From contig CM067519.1 of NCBI GenBank assembly GCA_034509495.1, forward strand, positions 22,014,103 to 22,078,102: 64,000 nucleotides of DNA. Reading direction: 5' to 3'. Shown piece by piece: positions 22,143 through 33,830 of the stretch. Under the pieces are notes generated by a model that saw only the letters and a list, made by a program, of their open reading frames with translations, was not told the DNA's origin and did not search any database. How positions within the stretch are numbered: the stretch's first letter is position 1; each line of letters starts with the position of its first letter. The position numbers were made by a program, and so were the translations under genes. This DNA comes from Acestrorhynchus altus (Eukaryota; Chordata; Actinopteri; Characiformes; Acestrorhynchidae).

Positions 22143-23314
22143 ACACAGATTCAACAGGCGAGTGAGTTAGATTTGAAGTAACCACTACTCAGAAGTTAGT
22201 GATTAGCTGCTGTCTCTGACGTCCGAAGTGCTACACGATCCCGTGCATTCCTAAAGGGCCTTGCGTTGTCACGCAGGTCATCTGCACATAGTTTCCCCAC
22301 AAAAAGAGGCGCAGCATGAGCAGTGGTCGCAACAAGGATCAGTTAACAGTATCATGGTGGCCTACATTACCTTTCACTATCAGGCAGTTGGATTCAGCGC
22401 TTGGTTGTTTTTTTTGCCTGATCCCAGAGGACAAAGGCACTCACTTACTCGTAGCCCAGCACAGCATTCATTCCGCGAGCAAACTGTAAAGCAGGGTTGT
22501 GAGTGACAAGGCTAGTGAACAGATATCACAGTCTGATAAATACAATGTTAGCTTTGTTTGGCTCGTCTTTTGGGAATTCTCCCTCGGCTACGGGCAGTTT
22601 AGACAGTGAGTGGATATCGTCTCTGCTGTCACCTCATCTGAGGCCTTGGTCAAGGTCACTTGAGGCCTGTTACAACTTCCACAACTAAAGTCCACAGGGA
22701 GATCAGTTCACAAAAGTGCGGTCACTGTTTAACAGCGCACAGTGAACAGTCCGTTATAGTTTTTATGAAGGTGATATTGGATGCATATTGGGTCATTTCC
22801 AACATCTCATATATGAGCTACACCTTAATTCACAGACCAGGGCCTCTAAACCCTCTTTATGGGTCACAATGACCGGTTTCAAAGATTCAAACCTTTTCTG
22901 CATGGCTTGATCAGTGGAATGAACTTGTAAATGACGTGGAAAATTCCAATATTAATGTTCCTTAGTTGAACATAAGTTATAGAAGCTCCCCATGCTGCTG
23001 CCAGACAGCACTGGAAGTATGACAATGCTTGGACTTCAGTGCATAGTCTCCATCTTGTGGACATACACCAATACCCACCTCACGGTCTGCACATTTCAGT
23101 GTTGTACCTGCTCCTGAAAGACCTGATCCAGCAAATGAACAGGCCCTCTAGTGGTGACGTGGGTTAAAGCAAGAAAATAACAAAAAGAGAACAAGGTTTA
23201 GAATCTGTGCTGTGTATAGAACTGTGTTCTATAGAACTGTGTGAAGAACCCTGTAGATTAAGCATATAGTTTATAATGCATAGTTTTAATGACTGATTCC
23301 TATGTTTTAATGTC
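22143..23314. other. No gene recognised
   Basis: Rather higher in CpG than its surroundings around 22,210-22,480 but without a frame, splice pattern or motif that I can defend as an exon. Confidence 0.45.
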
Positions 23315-23425
23315 AGTGTGTGGAGGCATCCCGTTCCCAACACACCTGCTTTAACTAATCAGCTCATTAAGAAGCTCTTTCAGAATATGCAGGGCAAGGG
23401 TGCCTCCAGGACCAGTTGAGAAAAA
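23315..23425. repeat. Fragment of the short palindromic miniature element
   Basis: gtgtggaggcatcccgttcc, 'caacacacctgctttaac', 'taatcagctcattaag' and 'gcctccaggaccagttgaga' match the layout of the copy at 48,889-49,061. Confidence 0.6.
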
Positions 23426-25224
23426 TGGATGGATTTGCATTAGAACTGCATTAGGATTAATAACTAAATTGTATAGTTGGGTTCAGTGGATTACAGTTGC
23501 ATGAGGAGACCCCAGTGCAGGTTCAGGTCTATTGTTTTATCCCCTCAGCCACACTTAAAAAGAGGTGAAATTACAACCTTAGACCAGGGTTTCTCAGCTT
23601 CTTCCACCTCATGGCTCATGACGCAACCTTGTACGTGTTTTATTGCTCAAGTGCTGAATACATGAGAATTATGGCTTGAACAGCGCACTGAAAATAACAC
23701 GTCTTCATGAAAACATGCTATTTTAATAAGAAAGAAATTCTTATTAAAGTCTTATTAAATTGTTTCTTCATTTAAGAGACTTCTGCATCTCCTGCAGCTG
23801 CACTGTCTTAAACTGATAATATCTTCTATCATTGTTTATAGCTTTTAGATTAATACAATTGATCTTTCTATTTTTGCTTATACTAAATTTGACCAATTTT
23901 GTGATTTAAAATGATGTTATTGGCCTTTATGAACTATCGTGCCCCCCAGACGATGGGCTGGCGGAACACTAGACACTGCTTTATGGCCCACTGGTGGTCC
24001 CCAGAGTAATTTCCAGACATTCCATCCAGTCTTACAACCATTGTTACTATTTTAAATCAACAGTAAAGTAAAAGTAAAAAATGGAAATAAACTAAAGAGT
24101 ATAAAGTCAGTCTGAATCAGAAATAATAATCCAGTCTCCTTCCACTCTGAGCTCACTCAGATGTTTTAACAGCAGCCTCTGAATTATACATTATTACATA
24201 AAATATGTGTAAATATGGTCTGTTTGATTTCAGGTTGACTGTGTGTTTGAGAGAATCATAAACAGCTTCCTTAAGAGAGCTCTCAAACTGTGTGGTCAAG
24301 TCTGTGAAGGATAACTGTTGGTGTTTGAGGCCCATTTGACTGTTTATTCCTTTTGAATGTTATTTAACATGTTTGCTCTGAACAATTTTCTTTGAGAACT
24401 TGATAGTAAACATCCATTTCTAAAGTATCGTAATGCTCAGTTAAGGATTTAACAGTACCAGGACATTATTTAAGCTCCAAAGCATGAAGTAAATATCCAA
24501 CCTAATGCAGCAATATCTGATTGGGGCTTAGAATCCCAATAAGACATTAATATAACTGTATGGTTCTCTATGGACTTCAATGGTCTGTTTCTAAAACCAT
24601 TTAGTTAAAGTCACCAGGAGGGGGCAGTATTGTAGAAGATGAGCTGAAGGGTGGATCCAAAGCATGCCTGCTGAGAGTGTAAGTGATAATCTTATGTCAT
24701 GATTTGTAGAAGAGAAGTGTGGGCCCAAATACAGATCACCTAGTCCTGTACTATACAGCATTCACCTGTACTATATAAGATTTTCCCTTGAAATAAAAAT
24801 AACCCCTTAAACTATACAGACCCACCTACATTTCTGTCTCTCATTCGTCTAAAATATATTAGCAAGGAAATTCGTTTTAATTATAGACAAATATGATTTT
24901 TGCATAATTTGTGCCCGTTCTGATATTGGCATAATATCTTATGAAAGCATAATTGATGACATTGCTATTCCCCCCAAACGAAACTTATGCTGATGGCACA
25001 AAGCCACACGTTTCCCACATTAAAAAGAAAATATTCCTCCTCATTCTTGCATGAAAAATACAATGGCTCCCAAGAAGAAGAATGTTCCTTAGGGTCTCCA
25101 AATGTTAGATTAATAAATGATTAATAAGCCTGCAGAGTGACTAACTTCAAAAAAAGAACTGATGTAACCCCTTAAAACTTTCGACTTTTTGAGATTTAAT
25201 TTCAAGACCTTTTATTCATGAACC
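23426..25224. other. No gene recognised
   Basis: Anonymous AT-rich sequence. Scraps near 23,580-23,650 ('accagggtttctcagc') and 23,960-24,010 ('ggcccactggtggtcccc') resemble edges of common fish miniature elements. Confidence 0.45.
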
Positions 25225-25259
25225 ATTGTGAATTATTCAACATCTACAGCAATGTTTTA

Positions 25260-25309
<50 letters not shown>

Positions 25310-25560
25310 GTATTAGTCAGTACCAACTATTAATTGTTTTGTATCTATTATACATTATTCAGTATACACTGAATTATTCAAAGTCTATGATTAATTATTC
25401 GTTATTGTTTACTGTGAACAGCTGTAATCCAGTCGCCACAATTAATTATTCATCATCTACTATGGAATATTCAATAGATACTATGAATTATTCAAAATCT
25501 CCATGGTAATATCTACTATGATACTATCAATTCAGTATCAAATATGATTTATTTCATATA
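25225..25560 (+). repeat. AT-rich degenerate minisatellite around an (AAT)n core
   Basis: An (AAT)n run (25,261-25,309) is flanked on both sides by repeats of gaattattca / taattattca joined to tctactatg: near 25,231, 25,370, 25,392, 25,444, 25,468 and 25,487. Spacing is irregular, about 20-30 bases, as in an old array. Confidence 0.65.
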
Positions 25561-25793
25561 AACCAAAAACAAATGCAGGCCTTTAGGATTTAAAGGGTTA
25601 AATTTCAAACTAAGCACGGCTTTAAAATAATTTTAAAGTTAATCGGTGATGGTTTGCTTATCAAACATTCATCAATACTGTGTCACTTACACAGACAGAA
25701 AAATCGACAGTAAATGTGGATGGAAATAGGCCAACTCTCATGTCGGTGTGTGTGGAAACTGATTGCATGTGACACTTGTTCTTGCACCGTGCC

Positions 25794-25797
<4 letters not shown>

Positions 25798-25826
<29 letters not shown>
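25798..25826 (+). repeat. (GT)n microsatellite
   Basis: Fourteen GT units, then gcatggc. Confidence 0.95.
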
Positions 25827-26614
25827 CATGGCACTGGAGCTCAGAGAGTGCAGCCCGGCCTGCTGGAGTGGAAACTTCAGCTGTGTATTCGTGTGGATTT
25901 GGAAGGAAGCAAATGTGACAGTTGGCCCGAGGAGATGCGTCACACACTTTCAGCGGCACACAGGAATGCACGTGTTTTAAAGGCTGTAATCCTCCTGAGA
26001 GCCATCAAATAATTACTCATTAAATGAAGCTTAATCACTTAAACAGGTCTCTAAAATGACAAGAGGTTGATGTTATGAGTACCGTCTATGGTGGAGGAGC
26101 TTTTTCCCTTGTGATGATGGCATTGCGTAACACTATCAGGTACAGTGGTTAAGTGTAGAAGGTAACGGTGCGATAGAATGCATTGACTGAGTATTTAAAG
26201 TTGCTCTTTGATGTAGAAATAGTAAATGTGTGACTCTGGAATGAACAATGCTCAGATGTCATTTAACAAGTCTGTCTACCTCAATTTTGTTGTGCCTTCG
26301 AATTAAATACAGACCGGCCAGCATTTGTATTGGACCATTGTACTCCAACCATTGTACTCCAGCCATTGGAGGGGAGGGGGTGCCCCTAGTGTTGCTGTTC
26401 TCTCGGAGGTTTCTTGACACATTATGTGTTTAGGTAGCTGTGGAGGTTGTAGCCAGTTTCTATTCCTCCTTCCTCTTGTCTGCCTAACATTAGCTTTTAG
26501 ACTTTTAGCTACATTTTTGTCTGCAAACACAGTTTTTCGAACTTCTTGAGCTGTGGCTGGCTTACTCACTTTCACTAGTGATCTGGGTGTATGTATACTT
26601 TGAATACATACTTT
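25827..26614. other. No gene recognised
   Basis: Includes a direct 15-bp duplication (ccattgtactccaac / ccattgtactccagc) at 26,336-26,366. Frames through the GT tract are artefacts. Confidence 0.5.
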
Positions 26615-26735
26615 GATACACCATGCATCCAAATATTTGTGGACATGCCTTCTAACGAATGCACTGAGCTATGGTAAGTTGGACCCGTTCTTATTCTAAT
26701 ATGAAGCCTAATGGTAGGCATGGGCTACAGTCTCC
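26615..26735 (+). repeat. Tc1-derived miniature element, 5' fragment
   Basis: gatacaccatgcatccaaat, 'atttgtggacatgccttcta' and 'acgaatgcactgagctatgg' match the 5' end of the elements at 15,832 and 56,636; 'cctaatggtaggcatgggct' is the later gcctaatgc...gtgggct block after an internal deletion. Confidence 0.65.
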
Positions 26736-26895
26736 ACTGCCCAGCTTGTTTTAGAGGTTTCCTGCTGAAACACACCTAGTTTGGCCTTGTAAGGCTCATC
26801 AGTGAGTCTATTAGTTGGCTCAGGTGTGCATGAATCAGGGACAACTCTAAACCAAGCAGTGGTACTGCAGGACCAGGATTGAGAACCACTAGGTT
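26736..26895. repeat. Short palindromic miniature element fragment
   Basis: 'gaaacacacctagtttggcc', 'ctattagttggctcaggtgt' and 'ggaccaggattgagaaccac' fit the family seen at 48,889. It abuts the preceding Tc1-derived fragment. Confidence 0.55.
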
Positions 26896-27570
26896 AGAGG
26901 GAAATAAAGCCACTAGTACTTCAAAAAAAGCAGCATGAACTTGATTTCAGAGAAACAAAGCAGTGTCTCAAAACCCTTTGTCCATATTGTGCATATTGAG
27001 TCAGGACTGTGACTTTAGGGTTTAGGGGTTTCGATTTGGCCCATTTTACAGCTCTGTTCTGTGGGTTTTGCTTTTGAAGGCGAATTCCAGAGTAGATGAG
27101 GTTCACGGTTTGTCACTTGAATGTACCAAACTCTCATTATTCAGCTACGCCAACCTGAGTAGTTTGACATTCCAGGTGACCTTTACTGGTCATAGATCAC
27201 AGAATAGCCACATATGTCTGAACCTGGCCCCTCACTAATCAGTGAATCCACCACTATTTGGTTGAATCCAGATTGGATATTGAGCCCTTATGCTCCAGTT
27301 CGATTTCTCTCATTGGGGTAATGAAATATGCATGAGCATGTGGCTTAATAATTCAGCACATTTAAATTGACGGCAATTCATGCAGCTACAGTTTGTTAAG
27401 TGGCTGTTGATTATTACTCCTCAACTCGAACATGTAGCTGTTTCTGCGGCGCTTCTGTGTCTGCGACAGCTTTAGCCTTATAGGCCTTGTGCGGGCTGTC
27501 TGGCACACTGTGCTCACATTTTTCACTTCACCTCACCTCACTGTCACTCTGCTGAGGTGTTCATCATCAA

Positions 27571-27572
<2 letters not shown>
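26896..27572. other. No gene recognised; single-copy-looking sequence
   Basis: 27,290-27,480 contains several TAAT-type words (cttaataattcag, ttgattattactcc) but no exon signs. Confidence 0.45.

Positions 27573-27652
<80 letters not shown>
27573..27652 (+). repeat. (CA)n microsatellite
   Basis: Forty uninterrupted CA units. His/Thr-repeat frames here are artefacts. Confidence 0.98.
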
Positions 27653-27653
<1 letters not shown>

Positions 27654-28597
27654 CTCATCTTCCCTCCCACACATTTTTACACGTCCCATATGTAAGTATC
27701 TATATGCTACCAAAAGGCACATATGTATTGTTTGTATCCTCATGCAAAACCCTGTATCTCTATTTTTGCAATTTTTTCAGTAGTTTAACATAATGCAAAT
27801 GCAAGTCTGGTGGTTGTTCTTCATATTATATTATATATATTATAAGGTCACACCAATAGAAATACTTGAAATGTACATAAAATTTAATAAAATGTATTTT
27901 TTACACTGACATCCACGGAAAATGAAGGTTTATTCCTTCTGCTATTTGAGTTATTAGTTATTTAACAAAGATATTGTTAAAAATAGCTTGTGTTCACTGA
28001 AAATTCCTTATTGTACCATTGTATTACAGACCCAAACACAAGAATTTTCACTAACACATACAAATACTGACCAGTTGCACAATCCAATCCAAAGAACTAC
28101 TATTGTCCAGCCCTAACAGACAGGATGAGTTTCACCTGGGGAGGAGGAGTTACGTAATTTTACTACAGGCCGTTGGATCGTTGGATATATACTCCCCCTC
28201 CTCCAAAAATGTGCATAATATGTGGCTTTGATAAAGTATTAGAGGATGATTATGCATTTTATAACACACTTATAGAAGTGTGTATGAACCAGTCTGTAAG
28301 CACCCTCAAAAGTGCACACTGGCTTCATACATGACCTTATCATCAAACATTTTGTCAGTGTCTGCAGTAGGTATGAAACTAAGTGCCTCCTCACACCGAG
28401 TTTGAACTTCTGGTGCTCTTGAGTTCCTCTGTGGCACTGAGCCAATTCCATACAACAACAGTGAACTCATATGTGGTATCTGAGCCCATCCTGATGTTGT
28501 GGGAAAGCAGTTTGCTATCTGGGTAGAGTGTAAAATAATTTATATGGAACGCTTCTAACAAACGCCTCAGTGGGTGCTTTGCTAAGCGGGGGTCAGT
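27653..28597. other. No gene recognised
   Basis: Anonymous AT-rich sequence. Confidence 0.5.
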
Positions 28598-28736
28598 GGA
28601 AAGTGTCTATTTGAGATGTAAATTTGTAAGAATTCAAATATTTATATGAACTGTTATGATTTATATATGATCTTATAAGGACTACAAATGATTTATGTCT
28701 CAGAATCCCTTTAGTGAACTGATCATCCATTTACAT

Positions 28737-28798
<62 letters not shown>

Positions 28799-28815
28799 AT
28801 TATTATTACATATTA

Positions 28816-28852
<37 letters not shown>

Positions 28853-29120
28853 GTATTATCCCTTCTCAGGACTTTTTATCTGCAGTACTGAGCACTGTGT
28901 GAGCCAACAAAGAGAGCAACCAGCCCTTTTATTCTCATTTTCCATTATAACCCAATATCTAAGTCAATGATGATGATCAATGATGCCACTAGTCCACCCC
29001 TAATTGCTGATCAGTCAATGTCTGTATGCAGGTTGAGCATGTCCACATGGACAGAGCAGTAAAAATACTCCTTTGCGCCTAAACTGGACAATTCAGTTGG
29101 AAATGCAACACATCAAGAAA
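28598..29120 (+). repeat. RepA dispersed repeat, copy 4, containing an expanded (AT)n(ATT)n
   Basis: The left part 'gatcttataaggactacaaa' and right part 'tgtattatcccttctcagga', 'gcactgtgtgagccaacaaa', 'ttataacccaatatctaagt', 'gctgatcagtcaatgtctgt', 'atgcaggttgagcatgtcca' and 'attcagttggaaatgc' are standard RepA. Between them, where other copies have an AT-rich 'ttattattttt...tatttatgtatc' segment, this copy carries (AT)n at 28,739-28,794 and (ATT)n at about 28,793-28,852. Confidence 0.8.
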
Positions 29121-29391
29121 ATATGATTGTATCATTATTCTACCTAAAGAGGATGTGAATGAAGATAAGGCACAAAATCTGATTACAAAACAGCCTGCAC
29201 ACAAAAACAAATCTTATCTATCAATGACTGATTGTATGATTGTATCAACGCTTATATTTACCAGTATATCCTATATGTATTTGTGTGGCATTTATATCAA
29301 TTAAAAATATGTTCCATATGCTGTTTATATTTATCATCACTGTCACATTTAATATGTAATGCATTTTGATTATATAAGAATTTTTCTATTC

Positions 29392-29395
<4 letters not shown>

Positions 29396-29481
<86 letters not shown>
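29396..29481 (+). repeat. (AC)n microsatellite
   Basis: About 43 uninterrupted AC units. The opposite strand's Cys/Val-repeat frame is an artefact. Confidence 0.98.
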
Positions 29482-29482
<1 letters not shown>

Positions 29483-30044
29483 CTATTGACTGTTGCAGTT
29501 GAAGCTACTGTGCCTGAATAATTCAGCAAGCATGACACAGAACTATGGTGAGTGCGAGCCCCCTGATGAGCAGTGCTCCTTGAAGTGGCTAACTTTGATA
29601 TTGGTGGAAAGTCACCTGGAACATCAGCAAATAGGTTTTGATCCTTAACGTGCAGTGAGTGGGACTCTATCTTCATCATCAGCTGTCTGGTGGATGAGCA
29701 CAGCCATATTTTGCAAAATGGTGAGAGGTGCTATCTGGTGCATTGAATATGAAAATTGCATATTATTTCATGATGATTTGCTACCATTTTCAGGATGTGG
29801 GTAAAAAGAGAAGCTCAGCGTTTTAGTGGTATTCTGCTCCAGATATCCCCCGCTGATTCTTTGGGCACTACAAGAAACCAGGGACAGTAAGTAATGAGCA
29901 TGTGGCATGCTGTATGTTCATCTACTTACTGTTTTATTACATTATTTTCATTATATGTATGTTTAGATACTGTTTTTTGGCATAAGAGGGCAAAAATGTA
30001 TTTCCCCCACTGCCCTCTAGGCTTAGAGAGGCTACTTTCTGGTA
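29482..30044. other. No gene recognised
   Basis: Anonymous sequence between the AC tract and a Tc1 fragment. Confidence 0.5.
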
Positions 30045-30265
30045 CCTCTTGGTGATAGATCATTGCTGGTGTGATGTTCTGGGAAGCCATTACATACAAC
30101 AGACCCCTAGTGATATGAGGGACACTTGTACAGATCAGTGCAGGACATGCTGCAGCCATGTGCTGCCTCTCGTGGCAGGGCTTCTAACTTACATTTCTAA
30201 CACTTCCTTGGCCTGCCCGCTTCCCAAATTTCTCAAGGTCCTACAACATCTTAACCATCATAGAT
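30045..30265 (+). pseudogene. Tc1-type transposase fragment
   Basis: Plus-strand frames show AGVMFWEAITYN (about 30,067-30,102; expected PGVMVWGAI), then a stop before GTL, then SHVLPLVAGL (about 30,157-30,186; expected PHVLPL). At least two frameshifts. No catalytic triad can be assembled and no terminal repeats were seen. It is followed within about 100 bases by a LINE 3' end. Confidence 0.65.
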
Positions 30266-30365
30266 GCCTATATGTCCCTAGAGTCTTCTTTTTTGAAAAC
30301 CAAGTTATGGTCACTCTAGGCTATAAGAAGCTCCTGAAGTTCATGTCTGGGGCTTGTTGGACCTG

Positions 30366-30950
30366 GTTTCCTGGAGGTTAGATCAATCTTCAGACTAAAA
30401 TCATTCCTTAATGTTGCCGATATGGATGCAGTTATACCTGCTTTTGTCACATCTGATTGGATTACTGTAAAGCACTGTTTTGGAAGTAATGAAGCTTCTC
30501 TTGCTCATCTGCAATTGGTACAAAATGCATCAGCCAGGATGTGAACTGGTACTAAGAAAAGAAAACATATTACTCCAGTTTTAGCATCCCTGCCCTGGCT
30601 CGCAGTGCATTACAGAATCCAATTTAAAATGGCATTGCATAAGCCCCTGCTTATGCTGCTGACATCCCAGTCACTTTTGACTGCTCCACAGTCTTTGCTT
30701 AAACAGAAAGGGGATGTGCTGTCACTGCTCCATAGATTTGGAATGGACTCCCAAGTGACGTCAGACTCCCCATCCGTGTCTGATTTTAAATCTAAGTTCA
30801 AAACATTTCTATTGGTTAGCTGAACAAGGACCGTGGTGTGTTGATCTATGTATGTTCATGTATAAATGGATTACTGAGCTTAGTAATCTCACTCTTGTGA
30901 AGCACTTTGCTTTTAAATGTGCTATAGAAATAAAATGTACTTACTTCGCT
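30366..30950 (+). pseudogene. L2-like LINE ORF2 C-terminal remnant with 3' untranslated tail
   Basis: Plus-strand translation reads VIPAFVTSDWITV (about 30,431-30,470), LAHLQLVQNASARM (about 30,501-30,542), HITPVLASL (about 30,568-30,595), LAVHYRIQFKM (about 30,598-30,630) and, near the end, SVSDFKSKFKTFLLVS before a stop at 30,821. These are the C-terminal landmarks of L2-type ORF2 proteins. An in-frame stop follows ARM. The 3' tail includes 'tgaagcactttgctttt' and 'gctatagaaataaaatgtac', typical of L2-type ends. Confidence 0.8.
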
Positions 30951-31663
30951 ACCCCAAATTAATTTTCCTCCCACCCTTACTTCCACTCAAGCTCCACTGT
31001 TTTGCTCAAAATGAAGCAGTACATTTTTTACATGAAGATAGGATGGGCATGTTTGAATCAAGAAAAAGGAAGATGAGGAGGGAGGATTTTAGGGCCTTTA
31101 CGAATTGAAGGAATCAGTGAATGTCATACCACAGGCCTAATAAATGAATAATGGGAAATAATGGGTAATAATGGGAAATAAATTAATGACTTTGCTTGTC
31201 TTTGAGTGACAGGTCATGCTACCTCCCAGTGATATTATGGTCATAATTCATTAGTCATTGCCTGTCCCATTAATTACTTGTCAGATAGGGAAGAATGAGT
31301 TTATTGAGGTGTTTGGCTTGGAGTCATTTTCATTAGCAGGTGCTTCGGGGAAAGTGCTGTGAACTGGCTGACCATGCTGCTGCCCCAGTCAGCTGGATTA
31401 TGCACATCTAGATTTGGATGTCAAACTGGTCCCAGAATGAGCTGTGGCAGAAGAACAGGCCCACTGAATTCCCTGAAGGCCGCAGAGCCGTGGGGTGTTT
31501 GTTTTGATCATGCGCTGTACCACTAATTAAGCTAATTCACTAATTATCCACCACTGTACCGAATACAATGGACAATGACTCTGTACAAGTGTTGAGGCCT
31601 GGTTGTATAGTAAACGCAGGCTTTCTGTACACATTATAGACACATGAAGGAAAGTATTCCCGT

Positions 31664-31695
31664 ATACTTTGTGGACAAAAGTATTGGGACACCTT
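31664..31695 (+). repeat. Tc1-type terminal repeat, isolated
   Basis: ctttgtggacaaaagtattg followed by ggacacctttc matches the terminal inverted repeat of the miniature elements (gtccatatagtg side, reversed). What follows to about 31,900 is too diverged to assign. Confidence 0.55.
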
Positions 31696-32247
31696 TCTAT
31701 TGGACTTTGAACATTCCTGTGATCTTAAGCTTTATCATTCCCAACCTACGCTGATAACACTACAAACTGATTCCGTTAGTGAAAGGTTCAGTTGTAAGCA
31801 TTAGAAATGGAAGCCTCAATTATAAATGTAAAGAAAAGCAAGGCCTTTTAAGCTTTTGGCAGCATGCTTGACTCTTTCCTCAGTTGCATTTGACCAAAAT
31901 GCAGCATGGCAGTGTATTATTAGTTTTTCGCTCCACTTTTCCCTGTATTTAAATCCCTGGCCTCCAAATCCTTCCCAGACTATATCAACATGCAGCCATC
32001 CTCAGCGAACTGCTTGAGGGTTCCACAGAGCCCAGATAATGACAGAAGAGGATAGCCCCCCTAACCCCCCCCTTCACAATCACTCTGGCAGACAGAGAGA
32101 GAGAGACACCCATATTTGAGGGGGAGAAAATCCCTGTTTGGCCTTGTGTGTTAATTGCTTTGTTGGGGGATGAAACAGCTGTGTTGTGTGTGAGCAGGAG
32201 AACAAGGCTAGGCCCCAAGAGATGGTAATGTCAGCTCACTGGATCCC

Positions 32248-32261
32248 GTTGCTATGGTGAC
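32248..32261 (-). promoter_or_regulatory. RFX X-box match
   Basis: The reverse complement, GTCACCATAGCAAC, fits GTNRCC-N2-RGYAAC at every position. No exon is recognised nearby; a chance match or a minisatellite-type relic is possible. Confidence 0.35.
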
Positions 32262-33649
32262 AAAGATGGTAGTTGGAGGGGGGTGTGGGGGGGGCAGTAA
32301 AGGAATTGCCATTACAAAAAGAGGGTGTGTGTGTGCACATGGCTTCACACTGAATGCCTTCAGAGATGCAGACGGACTGCATGTGCATACCCATACCCAC
32401 ACACACACACACACATACACACAGAGTTGCACCCGCTGCAATAAGAGTTGGCAGGCTGCAACCCAAGGCTCACTGTATAATTGGAAAAGTGACTCTTCAC
32501 TCAGAACCGTTCCAATAGAAATGACTGGGTATTTATTAAACTGCTCAATTGATTTGACTTTTGATGCACGCAGTTCAGCATGCATTATACAAGCCTCCCA
32601 TAGAGCATCGATATGAAAATCAATTGATGCCTCATAGCACTCTCACTGGCTAATTTATCATATTTTATTTATACTTTGTACGGCTTATGATTTATGAGCT
32701 TTTACACCTTAAAAAGTTAAAATTCCGAATGTATACATGCATTTATTTATATTATGTGTTATATTCCATCATTGTTCATATATCTTTCATTTTACTTGGA
32801 AAATTAAAAGACAAACAAAACACTGCATGAACTTAATTTAGCATAATATGGATGCAGATGAAATAAAAACCCTGTATCTATAGTAATGTTATGGGAGAAA
32901 GATTTACAGTGAAATGATTTTGGACCATGAAATGACACAGAACTGGCAAAGACAAGGTGAGAAGTGAAAGACGCATGTCAGGAATGACACATACAGGGAT
33001 GCTAACATACAAAGAACAGTAGTCAACTAAAATTACCTCACAAAACCTGGATTCCACTCAAACAGTCAAAACTAGACTAACTTAGTGTATAATTACAAAA
33101 GAGGGACGAGTTTTATTGTTAATGTCAAGCAAATGCAACAACACAAGACGAGTAAACCAGCTTATAAGTTTTAATTGCTTTTATTAGTCCAACAGCATCT
33201 GTTCTTCATCTGTTCTTAACTTTCTCCCACAAGTAAAAGCCCGTTTAAGATTTACTCTTATCCTGTCTTTTGCTCAGTCACTCCTCCTTTTACTCTCACT
33301 TGCCTCCTCCAACCACATCTTTGTGATGCTCTGCTATGACCTCCACACTGGCAATGCACGGCTTTGCTTTTACTGATGGAGCATCGAATTCGTTTTTTCA
33401 TTTTATGGTAACATTGCTGTATAATGTTCCTTTTAGGAAAGACGTTCCTACAGAAGAGCTTTATATATTAAAATCTCAGATGGTTCAGGCAGCATTAAGG
33501 CTTATTCACACCGAGTCCGATTTTCACACATGAAAAAAATATGTGGACTGTGACGATGAGTGAATTTTTCCATCAGGACCCGTTTGCTTTTCTGTGATGT
33601 CATATGCAACAAAAACAAGCCAGCCATTCAGAGTTCTGTTATCACTGTT

Positions 33650-33830
33650 GCGACTAGTGAATTCACACATACTAGGGGGCAGTGAGCACACATGCCTAGA
33701 GGAGTGGGCAGCCATATCCATGGCACCTGGGGAGCAGCTGGGGAGTTAAGGGCATTTGCACATCAGTCATGTCCTGACTGTTCAGGGATTCAAACCAGCA
33801 ACCTTCAGTATAGCCAGCAACATGCTGACT
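33650..33830 (+). repeat. Dispersed 'ggcagtgagcacacatgcc' repeat
   Basis: Blocks 'gggggcagtgagcacacatg', 'gtgggcagccatatccatgg', 'ctggggagcagctggggagt', 'ttcagggattcaaaccagca' and 'accttcagtatagcc' are those of a dispersed fish repeat whose right part resembles a tRNA B-box region (ggattcaaacc). A reversed partial copy is at 41,755-41,868. Confidence 0.65.

Larger units (their letters stand above)
30951..33649. other. Long stretch without a recognised gene
   Basis: Contains three 10-bp units of atgggaaata type (31,151-31,180), a Tc1-type terminal repeat (31,664-31,695), an RFX-type site (32,248) and a short CA tract (32,398-32,422). 31,190-31,560 is unusually free of repeats and rich in ATTA words; see findings. 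Frames across the CA tract are artefacts. Confidence 0.45.
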
